NCBI GenBank assembly: GCA_025362235.1
Contig: JANYGZ010000016.1
Span: 186,001 to 250,000 of the forward strand
DNA: 64,000 nucleotides
From: Ferruginibacter sp.
Lineage (GTDB): Bacteria > Bacteroidota > Bacteroidia > Chitinophagales > Chitinophagaceae
Reading direction: 5' to 3'
The notes below the pieces were generated by a model. That model was not told the DNA's origin. It saw nothing but the letters and a program-made list of their open reading frames with translations, and searched no databases. Positions 42,667-52,259 of the stretch are shown here, piece after piece (the first letter of the stretch is position 1; every line of letters begins with the position of its first letter). The position numbers were made by a program, and so were the translations under genes.

Positions 42667-42837
42667 GTGTGGCAATTGTATGATTATAAATACATAGATG
42701 AAATACAAGATAGGTTTAAAATTTATATTGTATTTGCTAAAATTAAAATGGTGCAAATACAGGCTTATACCAAAACTGCAGTTCTTCTATACTAAAAAGA
42801 AAAACCCCAATACGGTTGCAGTATTTGATAATCTTTT

Positions 42838-43305
42838 TTAAAAAAGATTACGCAGCGCCTGCTGGGCAGCTTTTTCATTTATCTGTCTCAGACGTTTGCT
42901 TAGAATTTTTATAAAGCCCATCGCTACTTCGGGCCTCGATTCAATCAATGCATAAAAAGGTTGCTGGCCTATTTTAAAAACCAGGCAATCTGTTTTTACT
43001 GTAGCAGTAGCACTCCTTGTTTCTGCATCCAGTAATGAAAGTTCACCAAATACTTCTTTTGCCTGTAAAATAGCCAATGTAGTATTTCCTTTATGAATTT
43101 CTATTTCGCCGGTATGAATAATATACATACAATCACCCGGCTCGCCTTCTTTAAAAACCACATCGCCTTGTTTTAATACCTCATGCTGCATCAATGGAGC
43201 CAGTTCTAAAAGAATAGTTTCAGGGGTTTCATTAAAAATACTTAGTGATTTTAACAGCGACACTTTTTCTGTAATTGATAACTCTTGATTATCCGGTGTT
43301 GACAT
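42838..43305 (-). CDS. Cyclic nucleotide-binding (Crp-like) domain protein without obvious HTH
   Basis: GDVVFKEGEPGDCMYIIHTGEIEIHKG; FGELSLLDAETRSATATVKTDC. Confidence 0.85.
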   Translation of the reverse strand: MSTPDNQELSITEKVSLLKSLSIFNETPETILLELAPLMQHEVLKQGDVVFKEGEPGDCMYIIHTGEIEIHKGNTTLAILQAKEVFGELSLLDAETRSATATVKTDCLVFKIGQQPFYALIESRPEVAMGFIKILSKRLRQINEKAAQQALRNLF

Positions 43306-43616
43306 AAAATAAAATTTAATTGTTTCAATTATAATTCCTCAATAATAAAATTACATACTTAGTTTAATGTACAAAACAGTTTGATAAACTAATCTATATT
43401 CTCATCAATATACTATCAATCAATACCGCATCGGGTTGCCTGTATTTTTAAATATTGTAAAGAACAGGCCAATAGCGAAAAAGGCATTTTTCTTTATTTA
43501 CTATTTGTATAAAAGTAGAATAGAAAAAAGCAACACAAATGTATGTCTTTATCAGCTGCATAAAAACCTGTTGCTCTGTTAACTATTATTCTACGGCTAA
43601 GCTATCAATTTATCTA

Positions 43617-44219
43617 TTAATGTACAGCGGCATCCCTTTTCCTATTTTCCAATAGTTTTTGAATATGCAATAATATTGCCGGGGCACGTTTTTTTTGTGA
43701 TGATTGTGTAAAATAAGTGTGTGATTGTAAAAAATATACCTGCCGCTCTTCCCATTCTTCTTTACTGCCTACTATTTTATATGCCAATACTTCTTTACAC
43801 AAACTGTCGCTGATGGTAAAAAAGTCATCTCTTCCCAGGTAATCAAGATCTGCATCGCAAATAATTTGCTGTAAAATATTTTGGGGCTTCTGGGGCATTT
43901 TTGTTGCCATAATAATGGCACAAATATTTTCTATCATCGTATTATTTACCCCAAAGCCCGGCAATTGCTCCCTTGCCATTTTACACCCAATTTCTTCGTG
44001 GCCTTTATACACTTCTATAAATCCTGCATCATGATAAATGCAGGCAATATGCAGCTCCAGTAAACTATCCTTATCTGTTATTCCTTCGGCCTTTGCTATA
44101 TCCATGCATTGAGCAGTAACATCCATTGTATGATCTAAATTATGATAAGTAAGCAACGGTGAAAGCCGCTCTTTCAGAATGCCAGATACATGATCCTGAA
44201 TAGCATTTACATTTATCAT
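43617..44219 (-). CDS. HD domain-containing protein
   Basis: YHNLDHTMDVTAQCMDIA, ACIYHDAGFIEVYKGHEEIGCKMA, CDADLDYLGRDDF. Confidence 0.85.
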   Translation of the reverse strand: MINVNAIQDHVSGILKERLSPLLTYHNLDHTMDVTAQCMDIAKAEGITDKDSLLELHIACIYHDAGFIEVYKGHEEIGCKMAREQLPGFGVNNTMIENICAIIMATKMPQKPQNILQQIICDADLDYLGRDDFFTISDSLCKEVLAYKIVGSKEEWEERQVYFLQSHTYFTQSSQKKRAPAILLHIQKLLENRKRDAAVH

Positions 44220-44460
44220 AATTAGTTATGTTTGGTATATAAAATCCTTCTATTTGCAAGATTTGATAATGGCACGAAAGAATTATATAAATAAAGATAT
44301 AAAATAAAGTCCTTCTTCCTAATAACGGGCAAAGTTTTTTCGGGAAGAAACAAAGTTCAAAAAAATGCAAACAAATTTTGTCATCAGCATTGCCAGTTTG
44401 CAGAAAAAGCGGATGAGTTTGCGTTCTTATGAATTGACTGTGGGCATGTTGCTTAAATTT

Positions 44461-44545
44461 TATTTTCTCTCATGCCGAAGGGTTCGTTGAAAAAACATTT
44501 ATCGGTAAATTGTTACCGGCGAAAATCCTGGCGGAAGAGAAAATA
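44461..44545. repeat. Dispersed intergenic repeat R1, copy 1
   Basis: Core GTTCGTTGAAAAAACaTTTATC matches 52175-52259. Confidence 0.5.
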
Positions 44546-44826
44546 AAAAAGTTCTAGCTGTGAAACGAAGGTTTTGCAAGCCATCACACTTAGCAGTTCA
44601 GGCACAATACTGCGAAGTCTTAAATTTATGGCACGGACACAACAGGGTATAAGGAACCGATTGTCAATGCCTGAAATAGTAGATAGTTGTTACTTAGTAT
44701 TATGTTCTGAATTATATATTGGTTATTAAATAGGAAAATATTTAACAAACCATTTCGTTACTATAATTTGCCCGACACCTTTTTGGCAGAGTAATTCTTT
44801 ATATAACAGCAATCAAACTTAACAAT

Positions 44827-45318
44827 ATGAAAACTAACAGTTTACACCTCAAAAAAACAAGTTTTATCGTATTATCCTCATTTTTATTATTGGCTTCATT
44901 TAGTGCTGTAGCACAAATTCCAGGATCCAGTTCCAGCAAACCAAAAAAAACAACCAGTGAAGGTTCAGGAAAAAGTGTCTACGATGTTATTCCAGGGTCG
45001 GGTCCCAAAAAAACAACCCGGCCTTCGGGTTCTGGCAAAAGTGTCTATGATGTAGTTCCGGGCTCAGGTCCCAAAAAAACAAGCGCTAACCATCCACACG
45101 GCACCGAAGGAAGAGATCATGACCAAGCTCATCACAGCAAAAAAGGAAAACACGTACCGCCCGGCCAGGCTAAAAAAATATATGGCGGTTCTGCCACTGA
45201 CTATGCTCCAGGCCAGGGGAAAAAGAAAGAAGGACATGAAAATGATAACGAACAGGAACAAGACGATGACAAGCAAAATCATCATGATAAAAAAGAGGGA
45301 AAAAATCATGATGACTAA
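44827..45318 (+). CDS. Secreted low-complexity repeat protein
   Basis: Signal peptide, tandem SGKSVYDV(I/V)PGSGPKKT units, H/D/K-rich C-terminus. Confidence 0.6.
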   Translation: MKTNSLHLKKTSFIVLSSFLLLASFSAVAQIPGSSSSKPKKTTSEGSGKSVYDVIPGSGPKKTTRPSGSGKSVYDVVPGSGPKKTSANHPHGTEGRDHDQAHHSKKGKHVPPGQAKKIYGGSATDYAPGQGKKKEGHENDNEQEQDDDKQNHHDKKEGKNHDD

Positions 45319-45344
45319 AAGTTTGAAATAAACAGTAATCAATT

Positions 45345-45380
45345 TAAAAAAATCCCGCGATTGATCACGGGATTTTTTTA
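45345..45380. terminator. Terminator between convergent genes
   Basis: AATCCCG-CGATTGATCA-CGGGATT hairpin with A-run before and T-run after. Confidence 0.7.
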
Positions 45381-45396
45381 TTTGATTACTGATCCT

Positions 45397-45882
45397 TTAA
45401 TTAAAGAAGTACGCTAACCGAAAATTCAATAACCCTATTGATCCATTTTTATTATACCCATCATAAGATCCGCCTAATTCCACTTTAGGATTAATGGCAT
45501 ATCCCAGGCCAAATGAGTAAGCGGTGGTGGTTGCACTATTGCCACTGTTTGAAATAAATCCAGCACCGATTTTACCGGCAACAAAGAAACTCTTAGAAGG
45601 ATAATACCTAAGACCCACCCTTAACGGTAATAAGTTGGTGGTACCTGCATCGCCATACTTTGAGTTTGCAAATAATGCTGTGTAGCCAAAATCGCCCGTA
45701 ACGGATACTTGTTCCGAAAGCGGGTATAATGCCATTAGGTCAATTCCTAACCCTAAGGAATTTCCGTCCAAATTAGAGACAGGAATACCAATATTGAGGC
45801 CGCCGGAAAATCTAAGCATGGATTGTGCATTACCTTTGAATGCTGCCAACAGGATCGCTGTTGCAAAGAACAGTTTTTTCAT
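45397..45882 (-). CDS. Outer membrane beta-barrel protein
   Basis: Signal peptide; FSGGLNIGIPVSNLDG, LGYAINPKVELGGSYDGYNKNGS, terminal aromatic FN. Confidence 0.7.
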   Translation of the reverse strand: MKKLFFATAILLAAFKGNAQSMLRFSGGLNIGIPVSNLDGNSLGLGIDLMALYPLSEQVSVTGDFGYTALFANSKYGDAGTTNLLPLRVGLRYYPSKSFFVAGKIGAGFISNSGNSATTTAYSFGLGYAINPKVELGGSYDGYNKNGSIGLLNFRLAYFFN

Positions 45883-46227
45883 AGTACGTTTTTTTAAAAG
45901 ATTACTTTTTATAATAACAGCAATTTTAGTTAAAAAGTATGATACAAAAATTTTTTTTGATTATTATTTTCCTAAAAACATTGTTCGTTTTCTCATAAAT
46001 TAGCCAAGTGAAGGAGTCTCGCCTGCGTCTTTTTGTTACTGCTTCTGGCGTGGATTTCAACATAGAAGGGTTTGCACAAATGCACTTTCAATAATAAAAT
46101 ACTAACAGTAAAACCACGACGTTGAATAGCTTTTATATTAAGGTATTTTATTTTCCAGAATCGGTTAACTTTCTTTGGGGAACAATAAAGTTCAAAAAAA
46201 CGTAAACAAAGAGCAGCGCTGTAGATT

Positions 46228-46986
46228 TTAACGCCCAAGCCATTCTTTAAATCCATTCACCCTTTCCCTGCTTACAACAGTTTCTGCAGAGGTGGAAGGA
46301 GAAATATCCAATTTTAGTCGTCCACCCAGCCAGGTATGGACTTTTTTTACTGCTTCAATATTTACCAGCAGGTGGCGGTTTACCCTAAAAAAATTATTAG
46401 GTTGCAACTGTTCTTCCAATTGCGACAGGTTGTTTTCCAACATATATTTGGTGCCATTAAAATCTACAGCGAAACAAAGCTTTCCATCAGCAAAACAATA
46501 AGCCGTATTTCCGGTTTTTAAATAACTCAGCTGCTCCCCTCTTTTTATCAGTAAACGTTCCTTATACTTAACTGCATTGATGTCCTGCATCATTTGCAGA
46601 ATTTTATCTGAAAAATTTGTTTGATTTTTTGGGTAAAGCTGTTGGTATTTATTCAATGATTTTTCCAGCTCATTTTCATCAATGGGTTTTAATAAGTAAT
46701 CGATACTGTTTACTTTAAATGCTTTAAGGGTGTACTGGTCAAATGCCGTGGTGAATATTACAGGGGTGGTTATGCTTACCTGTTCAAAAATATCAAAACT
46801 TAACCCGTCGGCCAACTGTATATCCATAAAAATAAGGTCGATATTTTTTGCAGTAGCCAGGTATCGTACACTCGATTCGATGCTATCAGATTTATTTACT
46901 ATTTCAATATCATCATTGTAATTGTGCAATAGTTTTGCAAGCCGGTTAGCCGCAGGTAATTCATCTTCAATAATTATTACTCTCAT
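46228..46986 (-). CDS. LytTR family response regulator
   Basis: MRVIIIEDELPAANRLAKLL, LIFMDIQLADGLSFDIF; LytTR NNFFRVNRHLLVNIEAVKKVHTWLGGRLKLDI. Confidence 0.95.
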   Translation of the reverse strand: MRVIIIEDELPAANRLAKLLHNYNDDIEIVNKSDSIESSVRYLATAKNIDLIFMDIQLADGLSFDIFEQVSITTPVIFTTAFDQYTLKAFKVNSIDYLLKPIDENELEKSLNKYQQLYPKNQTNFSDKILQMMQDINAVKYKERLLIKRGEQLSYLKTGNTAYCFADGKLCFAVDFNGTKYMLENNLSQLEEQLQPNNFFRVNRHLLVNIEAVKKVHTWLGGRLKLDISPSTSAETVVSRERVNGFKEWLGR

Positions 46987-46990
46987 TATA

Positions 46991-48040
46991 TCAGTTATCT
47001 ATCAATGGAATGGATACGGTAAAATTTGTTTCGCTTTCACTCACATCTACCGGTACATTGCTTAACAGTTTATAGCGGTTACGGATATTATTTAAACCAA
47101 TGCCGGTTGATTCGTGTAACTGGTGTTTTATTTGCAGGTTATTGCTAACCACAAGGCTTCCGTTTTGTGTAAAGATGTTGATGTGTAATGGTTTTTCAGC
47201 CGAAACTATATTGTGCTTGATGGCATTCTCCATCAGCAGTTGTAAAGAAAGCGGCACAATTTTTTGCTGCATTTTTTCATGGGGGATATTGATATTCACT
47301 TCAAGGTTTTTATCAAACCTTGTTTTTAGTAAAAAAGTATAAGCATTCAATACTTCCAGTTCATCCTGTAAACAAATACTTTTTGCATCTTTTACTTCCA
47401 GTATATGGCGGTACACTTTTGATAATTGCTGTACAAAATCAACTGCATGTTTTGGGTTTTCCGGAATTAAAGAGCAGAGGGTATTCAGGTTATTAAAAAG
47501 AAAATGAGGGTTCACCTGGGTTTTTAAGGCATTTAACTGGGCATGCAGACTTTCTCTTTTAAACATTTCTTTTTCTTCAACCGACCGCCTTAGCTCCTGC
47601 ATAAAGTACCCTCCTTCATAAATAGCTACAACCGTAAGTGTACAAAATAAAGCTGCGGCATTGGAATCAATGATTACATCTGAAAGTTTGAGAGGGTACT
47701 CCCCATTTAAAAAATCACAATAATCTTTTAGTAAATAGCCCAACGAATTGGTAGCAATAAGCGTAAATAACAGCATCACCAGCGATTGTACCAGCAGCCT
47801 TTTGCCGGTGGCTTCAAACTGCGGAAATGCCCGCCTGGCCCATTGCATAATTATTTGGTTGCCCACCCATATTACACTGGTGGTAATAAATGTAGTTATA
47901 TAAACCTGCACTGTAAAATAAGGTGGCCTGCCAAATCTTCTTCCAAAAAAAACAATCGGAACTAAAAAGGAAACCACTGGTATCATAATCAATGTTACCA
48001 GCCAGTTTTTAGGTGTTATCCTGTTATTATCCGCTTTCAT
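46991..48040 (-). CDS. LytS-family (His_kinase domain) sensor kinase
   Basis: LKTQVNPHFLFNNLNTLCSLI; QLLMENAIKHNI; GIGLNNIRNRYKLL. Confidence 0.95.
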   Translation of the reverse strand: MKADNNRITPKNWLVTLIMIPVVSFLVPIVFFGRRFGRPPYFTVQVYITTFITTSVIWVGNQIIMQWARRAFPQFEATGKRLLVQSLVMLLFTLIATNSLGYLLKDYCDFLNGEYPLKLSDVIIDSNAAALFCTLTVVAIYEGGYFMQELRRSVEEKEMFKRESLHAQLNALKTQVNPHFLFNNLNTLCSLIPENPKHAVDFVQQLSKVYRHILEVKDAKSICLQDELEVLNAYTFLLKTRFDKNLEVNINIPHEKMQQKIVPLSLQLLMENAIKHNIVSAEKPLHINIFTQNGSLVVSNNLQIKHQLHESTGIGLNNIRNRYKLLSNVPVDVSESETNFTVSIPLIDN

Positions 48041-48057
48041 AATTTAAAGTTACTACG

Positions 48058-50430
48058 TCAAAAGGTGATTTGATAATTTATGTTTGGAAAAAATCCCATT
48101 TGGTTAATTTGACTGATGCTACCCGTTTTTGGATTCAGCGTAGTAATATAAATATTTTCCCTGCCCGTTATATTCTGTAAATCAACATACCATTTTTGGG
48201 TAATTTTTTTAAGGTTGCGGATATAAGAAAATTTTATGTCCAGTCTAAAATAAGTATCATGCTGTTTGCTGTATGCCTCATCTTCTTTATAAATTACGTA
48301 ACCTGCATTTGCAGAAGCAGCAATATCAAAGGGTGTGTATCGCTGGCCACCGGCAACTGTTAGTTTGGTGTCTATTCCAAAACTGGTTTTATTGTTTATA
48401 ATAAATTCTTTTCCACCCAGGGCGTTGATAACAAAATTGGTGTTGAAGGCTGTATTACGCCATACATCATCACTAGCTTTGTATTTAGATTGAAACATAG
48501 AACCGGTAAGCAGGCAGTAAAAACCTTTTTGTAAAAAATGTTCCAGCGTTAATTCAATTCCATAATTGTACCCTTTACCATTGTTGACCAGGTTTGTTTT
48601 GTCAGGAAAACCAAAGTCGGCACCGGCATTTAGCATGCTGAAACTGCTGGGGGTATTTTCTACCGCAGCATTGTAAATATATTGTGCATATACTTCCGAT
48701 TTTATCCGAAACTGTTTTGATAAGCTGATATCATAACCAATAACACCATGCAGGCTTTTTACAAGATCAAGGTTTTTATTGGTCAATACAATTTGGCCCA
48801 GGTTATTTTTTGTTTCATAAAAATATACTTCCAGTGGCTGTGTCTGGCTATGCAATCCGGCACCAAACGACAGGGCCTGGTTTTGTTTAAACTGGTATTT
48901 GATATTCCATCTTGGTTCAAGGCTTTGAGTATTGTTTAAAGTAAAAAATTGGTAAAATAAACCAAGGTTTGATGAAAGCTTATCCGAAAAGCGGTGCCCA
49001 ATATTTACGAATGATTTTATAAGCGTAGCTGTTTCATGGCTGTTTACAAAATTAGTTAAAACAGTATCGCCATCTTTTATATAATCCTGCCGAAGGGTTA
49101 GCTGATTAATATCTGCTGTAATACCCGCTGTGAGCAGGTTTTGCGCATTAAACTTTTTATTGAAATTATACCCGGCAGTATATTTTATTTGTTGTTGCTT
49201 TTTATAGTATGCCGGGGTAGATCGCTTTGTTGTATCAACAATATCTTCATTGTATTTTGAAGAAAAGCCGGATACTGCCAGCACTATTTTACCGGAAGTT
49301 TTTTCATTAAAAAAATAAGTATGCGATAAACCAAGTACAGCGGTAATTGATTTAAAATACCGGTCCCTCACACTTCCGTCGCTGGATGAATAGAGGTTGT
49401 CTTTTCCCTGGCTTTCGGGCGGAAAATGAATATGGCTTTCGCCACCCAATCCAAACACGCTGAATATGCCTGCCTTTTTTGTGGGCATATTTATTTTAAA
49501 GGTGCCATCCTGGTAATAGGGTGTAGCCGAACCTGTGCCAAATTTAAGGCCGATGTTTTGAAGGGCCGCCACCATTGAATAACGGTAATCTACAAGGTAA
49601 GATGCTTTGGTATTTTTATTCAACGGGCCCTCTGCAGCAAATTCAAAACCATTGAAACCCATCTGCCCTAAAAATTCATTTTTTTCATTATTGCCATTGC
49701 GCATTTTTAAATCAAACACACCTGCTATGGCATTGCCATATTGCGAAGGAAATGCGCTGGTTAAGAAGTCTGAATTTTTTAGTGTGTTTATATTTAGCAT
49801 ACTAACCGGGCCACCTGTTGAACCAAGCGTACTAAAATGGTTGGGGTTGGGTATGTCGATACCATCCATGCGCCAGAGTACGCCTGCCGGCGAATTGCCC
49901 CGTATAATGATATCATTTCTGCCATCATTGGTGCCGCTTACGCCCGCAAAGTTTTGTGCCATGCGGCTCGGGTCGCTTCTTGTACCGGCGTAGCGGAAAG
50001 CCTCATCGGTACTCAATTGGCGGGCACTTACAAGAGCAGCTTCATTGATTGCCCTGTTTTTTACTTTGCCCGATTTAATAACAATCTCTCCCAGTTTCTG
50101 TACCTTTTCCTTCATGCGTATTTCCAGCACCACTTCTTTTGAAGAAGTTACTTCTATATTCGAAAGCCAGGCATCTTCGTAACCGCTGATGCTTACTTTT
50201 ATCTGCCGCCTGCCAATGGGAACGTTCAACAATTTAAAGGCCCCTTCAGAATCACTAACCGCCACAATTGGCTGTTGAAGATTATCAACAGCAACAGTTA
50301 CATTATATAATATATTTCCCGACTGTTCATCTGTCACAATCCCTTTAACCGTTTGCGTAAGCGCAGCATTTTGCGCATTGGTAATCGCACACCCAAAAAA
50401 TAACAGCAGCAATATTGAAAAAGTTTTCAT
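48058..50430 (-). CDS. TonB-dependent receptor with carboxypeptidase-regulatory-like N-terminal domain
   Basis: TVKGIVTDEQSGNILYNVTVAVDN; plug RMAQNFAGVSGTNDGRNDIIIRGNSPAGVLWRMDGIDIPNPNHF. Confidence 0.9.
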   Translation of the reverse strand: MKTFSILLLLFFGCAITNAQNAALTQTVKGIVTDEQSGNILYNVTVAVDNLQQPIVAVSDSEGAFKLLNVPIGRRQIKVSISGYEDAWLSNIEVTSSKEVVLEIRMKEKVQKLGEIVIKSGKVKNRAINEAALVSARQLSTDEAFRYAGTRSDPSRMAQNFAGVSGTNDGRNDIIIRGNSPAGVLWRMDGIDIPNPNHFSTLGSTGGPVSMLNINTLKNSDFLTSAFPSQYGNAIAGVFDLKMRNGNNEKNEFLGQMGFNGFEFAAEGPLNKNTKASYLVDYRYSMVAALQNIGLKFGTGSATPYYQDGTFKINMPTKKAGIFSVFGLGGESHIHFPPESQGKDNLYSSSDGSVRDRYFKSITAVLGLSHTYFFNEKTSGKIVLAVSGFSSKYNEDIVDTTKRSTPAYYKKQQQIKYTAGYNFNKKFNAQNLLTAGITADINQLTLRQDYIKDGDTVLTNFVNSHETATLIKSFVNIGHRFSDKLSSNLGLFYQFFTLNNTQSLEPRWNIKYQFKQNQALSFGAGLHSQTQPLEVYFYETKNNLGQIVLTNKNLDLVKSLHGVIGYDISLSKQFRIKSEVYAQYIYNAAVENTPSSFSMLNAGADFGFPDKTNLVNNGKGYNYGIELTLEHFLQKGFYCLLTGSMFQSKYKASDDVWRNTAFNTNFVINALGGKEFIINNKTSFGIDTKLTVAGGQRYTPFDIAASANAGYVIYKEDEAYSKQHDTYFRLDIKFSYIRNLKKITQKWYVDLQNITGRENIYITTLNPKTGSISQINQMGFFPNINYQITF

Positions 50431-50682
50431 GCTTTTAATAAATAATTATGAGTTAATAAAACATGGCCGCAACGCAAACTCTTCGAACGGCCTCATAAAA
50501 AAGCCGTGAAGAAAATTTAAATGTTTGGCGTTAAGAAATGAAATTGATGTTACAAATGTTTGGAATTGAAATATGCACGTAAGTCGCACAAATGTTTGGT
50601 TATATTCAATTGCTTGAGCTAATTTCATTTTAGGCAAACATTTAAATTTTTAGGCTTTTTTATGCAGCCTTGATCTTTTTTG

Positions 50683-50712
50683 TTACTTTTTTGCATCAAG
50701 GCAAAAAAGTAA
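50683..50712. repeat. Hairpin TTACTTTTTTGC-ATCAAG-GCAAAAAAGTAA
   Basis: Perfect 12-bp stem with 6-nt loop; overlaps a competing stem GCCTTGAT (50667)/ATCAAGGC (50695). Confidence 0.6.
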
Positions 50713-50769
50713 ACAGAGTCTACAATGCTGGGCAAAACTTTGGAATCAATATGCATTATTTTAAAAAAA

Positions 50770-51342
50770 TTATTTTAAAGTATATGCATTATAAATCTCC
50801 ACCACCTGCTGCATCTTCGCCATATCCCCATTAATAGCCTTTGCTTTCTCCACAGCTTCTGTACAAGTAGTTAAATGAGTATTTATAAAACCATCCAGCG
50901 TCTTTTTATTTAACAGCGTCAATTTTTCTTCAGTAAATACATAGTAGTCGCCAATTTTACCCGGCGTGCCGTTTACAAATATTGGTTCTATACCATTGTA
51001 TAAAGGCTTATCAGATGAGTTGCTTTCTTTTTGTAAAAAATTCAGTTTGCCTGCACTGAGGTTTTTAAAAAAATCTCCCCTGATACAAATAAAATTGGCG
51101 GCATCTGTTTTAAGAGCATTGATATCGCTGCCCTCGTACTGCTTTTTATTCTTGCCCGATTCGTCTATAAAAATTACGGAAGAGGTTTGCCTGATATTGT
51201 CTTTTATAAAACCGTTGATTGCATTGCCGTTTGCCAGGTAAATAGTGGCTTTAACATATTTGGCAGGGATGGCAGTTTGCGCCGTAACAGTAATTGCGAA
51301 AAAACTTACCAGCAATGCCATTACAATTGATTTACTTTTCAT
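50770..51342 (-). CDS. Secreted hypothetical protein
   Basis: Signal peptide MKSKSIVMALLVSFFAITVTAQ and a 190 aa ORF in an otherwise non-overlapped position. Confidence 0.6.
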   Translation of the reverse strand: MKSKSIVMALLVSFFAITVTAQTAIPAKYVKATIYLANGNAINGFIKDNIRQTSSVIFIDESGKNKKQYEGSDINALKTDAANFICIRGDFFKNLSAGKLNFLQKESNSSDKPLYNGIEPIFVNGTPGKIGDYYVFTEEKLTLLNKKTLDGFINTHLTTCTEAVEKAKAINGDMAKMQQVVEIYNAYTLK

Positions 51343-51867
51343 GACTTTAATTTAATTGGTTGGTGAATGGTGTGTATTTGTTTTATGGTACAAGAATAAT
51401 AAGGTTGTTGAATTTTTTATATATAAAAAGAGTGAGTTGCAGAAAAAGCGGAATGAGTTGAAATATTAGCGTAGTGATAGATTGTTTTATTTGAATTGGT
51501 GTGTATGGACACGAAATTATTAACGGCTCACTGTGATAAAGGGTTACTACCATTACTCAGCAGAACAATACGATTGAGCTTATATCCAATTAATTCCAGG
51601 CATTGACACCAAATAACTATGTTTCGTATCATAATAGCCAGGTTTATCCTGACAATTAGACTATAAAGAATAACTTATTTAGATTAACAAAAGCATGGAA
51701 TGGATGCAGCCTTTCACATGAATGAATTTGCAAAGAAATGTGCCAGCAAAATTTGAACTACCTTGACTTTCCTAAAAAGTTAGCAGAACGATTAAAGCAA
51801 TATAAAGGACGTTTGAAAAGCTCTATGAGTAAGCAAATAAAATATTTACCTACACTTTAATTGAATT

Positions 51868-52096
51868 TCAAATCAAAGCCGCCAACCCCATTTCCCAGGC
51901 ATTAATAAAGGAGTTGTTAGGTATTGAAAACCCTCATTTTATATTAACGCAACAACCTGTTGCGCAATCAGAAAAAGCAAAAAAGTCAATTGTGCAGCAG
52001 GTTGCTGCACAATTGCAGGAAGAAGTATTTCTCGGCTCCATCATTGCCAGAATAAGCTGGAGCCACCACGTTGTTTTAATGGACAGAAGAAAATAA
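51868..52096 (+). pseudogene. Coding remnant; C-terminus weakly resembles the DUF1016/YhcG N-terminal domain
   Basis: VAAQLQEEVFLGSIIARISWSHHVVLMDRRK; no intact full-length gene around it. Confidence 0.3.
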
Positions 52097-52174
52097 ATAA
52101 TAGCAGAACGAATTAGAAAATAATTTGTGAACAACCGCAGACAAGCTCCGTGTATACAGTGGACGCTTTTACTT

Positions 52175-52259
52175 TACTGTCTTTCGTACACCGAGGTTTC
52201 GTTGAAAAAACCTTTATCTTTAAAGTTTTACAGCCCAAAACCCGGACGGAAACGAATTA
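52175..52259. repeat. Dispersed intergenic repeat R1, copy 2 (immediately 5' of hsdR)
   Basis: Core TTTCGTTGAAAAAACcTTTATC matches 44461-44545. Confidence 0.5.

Noticed and set aside
50446-50637. 63 aa minus-strand ORF upstream of the TonB receptor
   Set aside because: Intergenic low-complexity translation without start context or homology.
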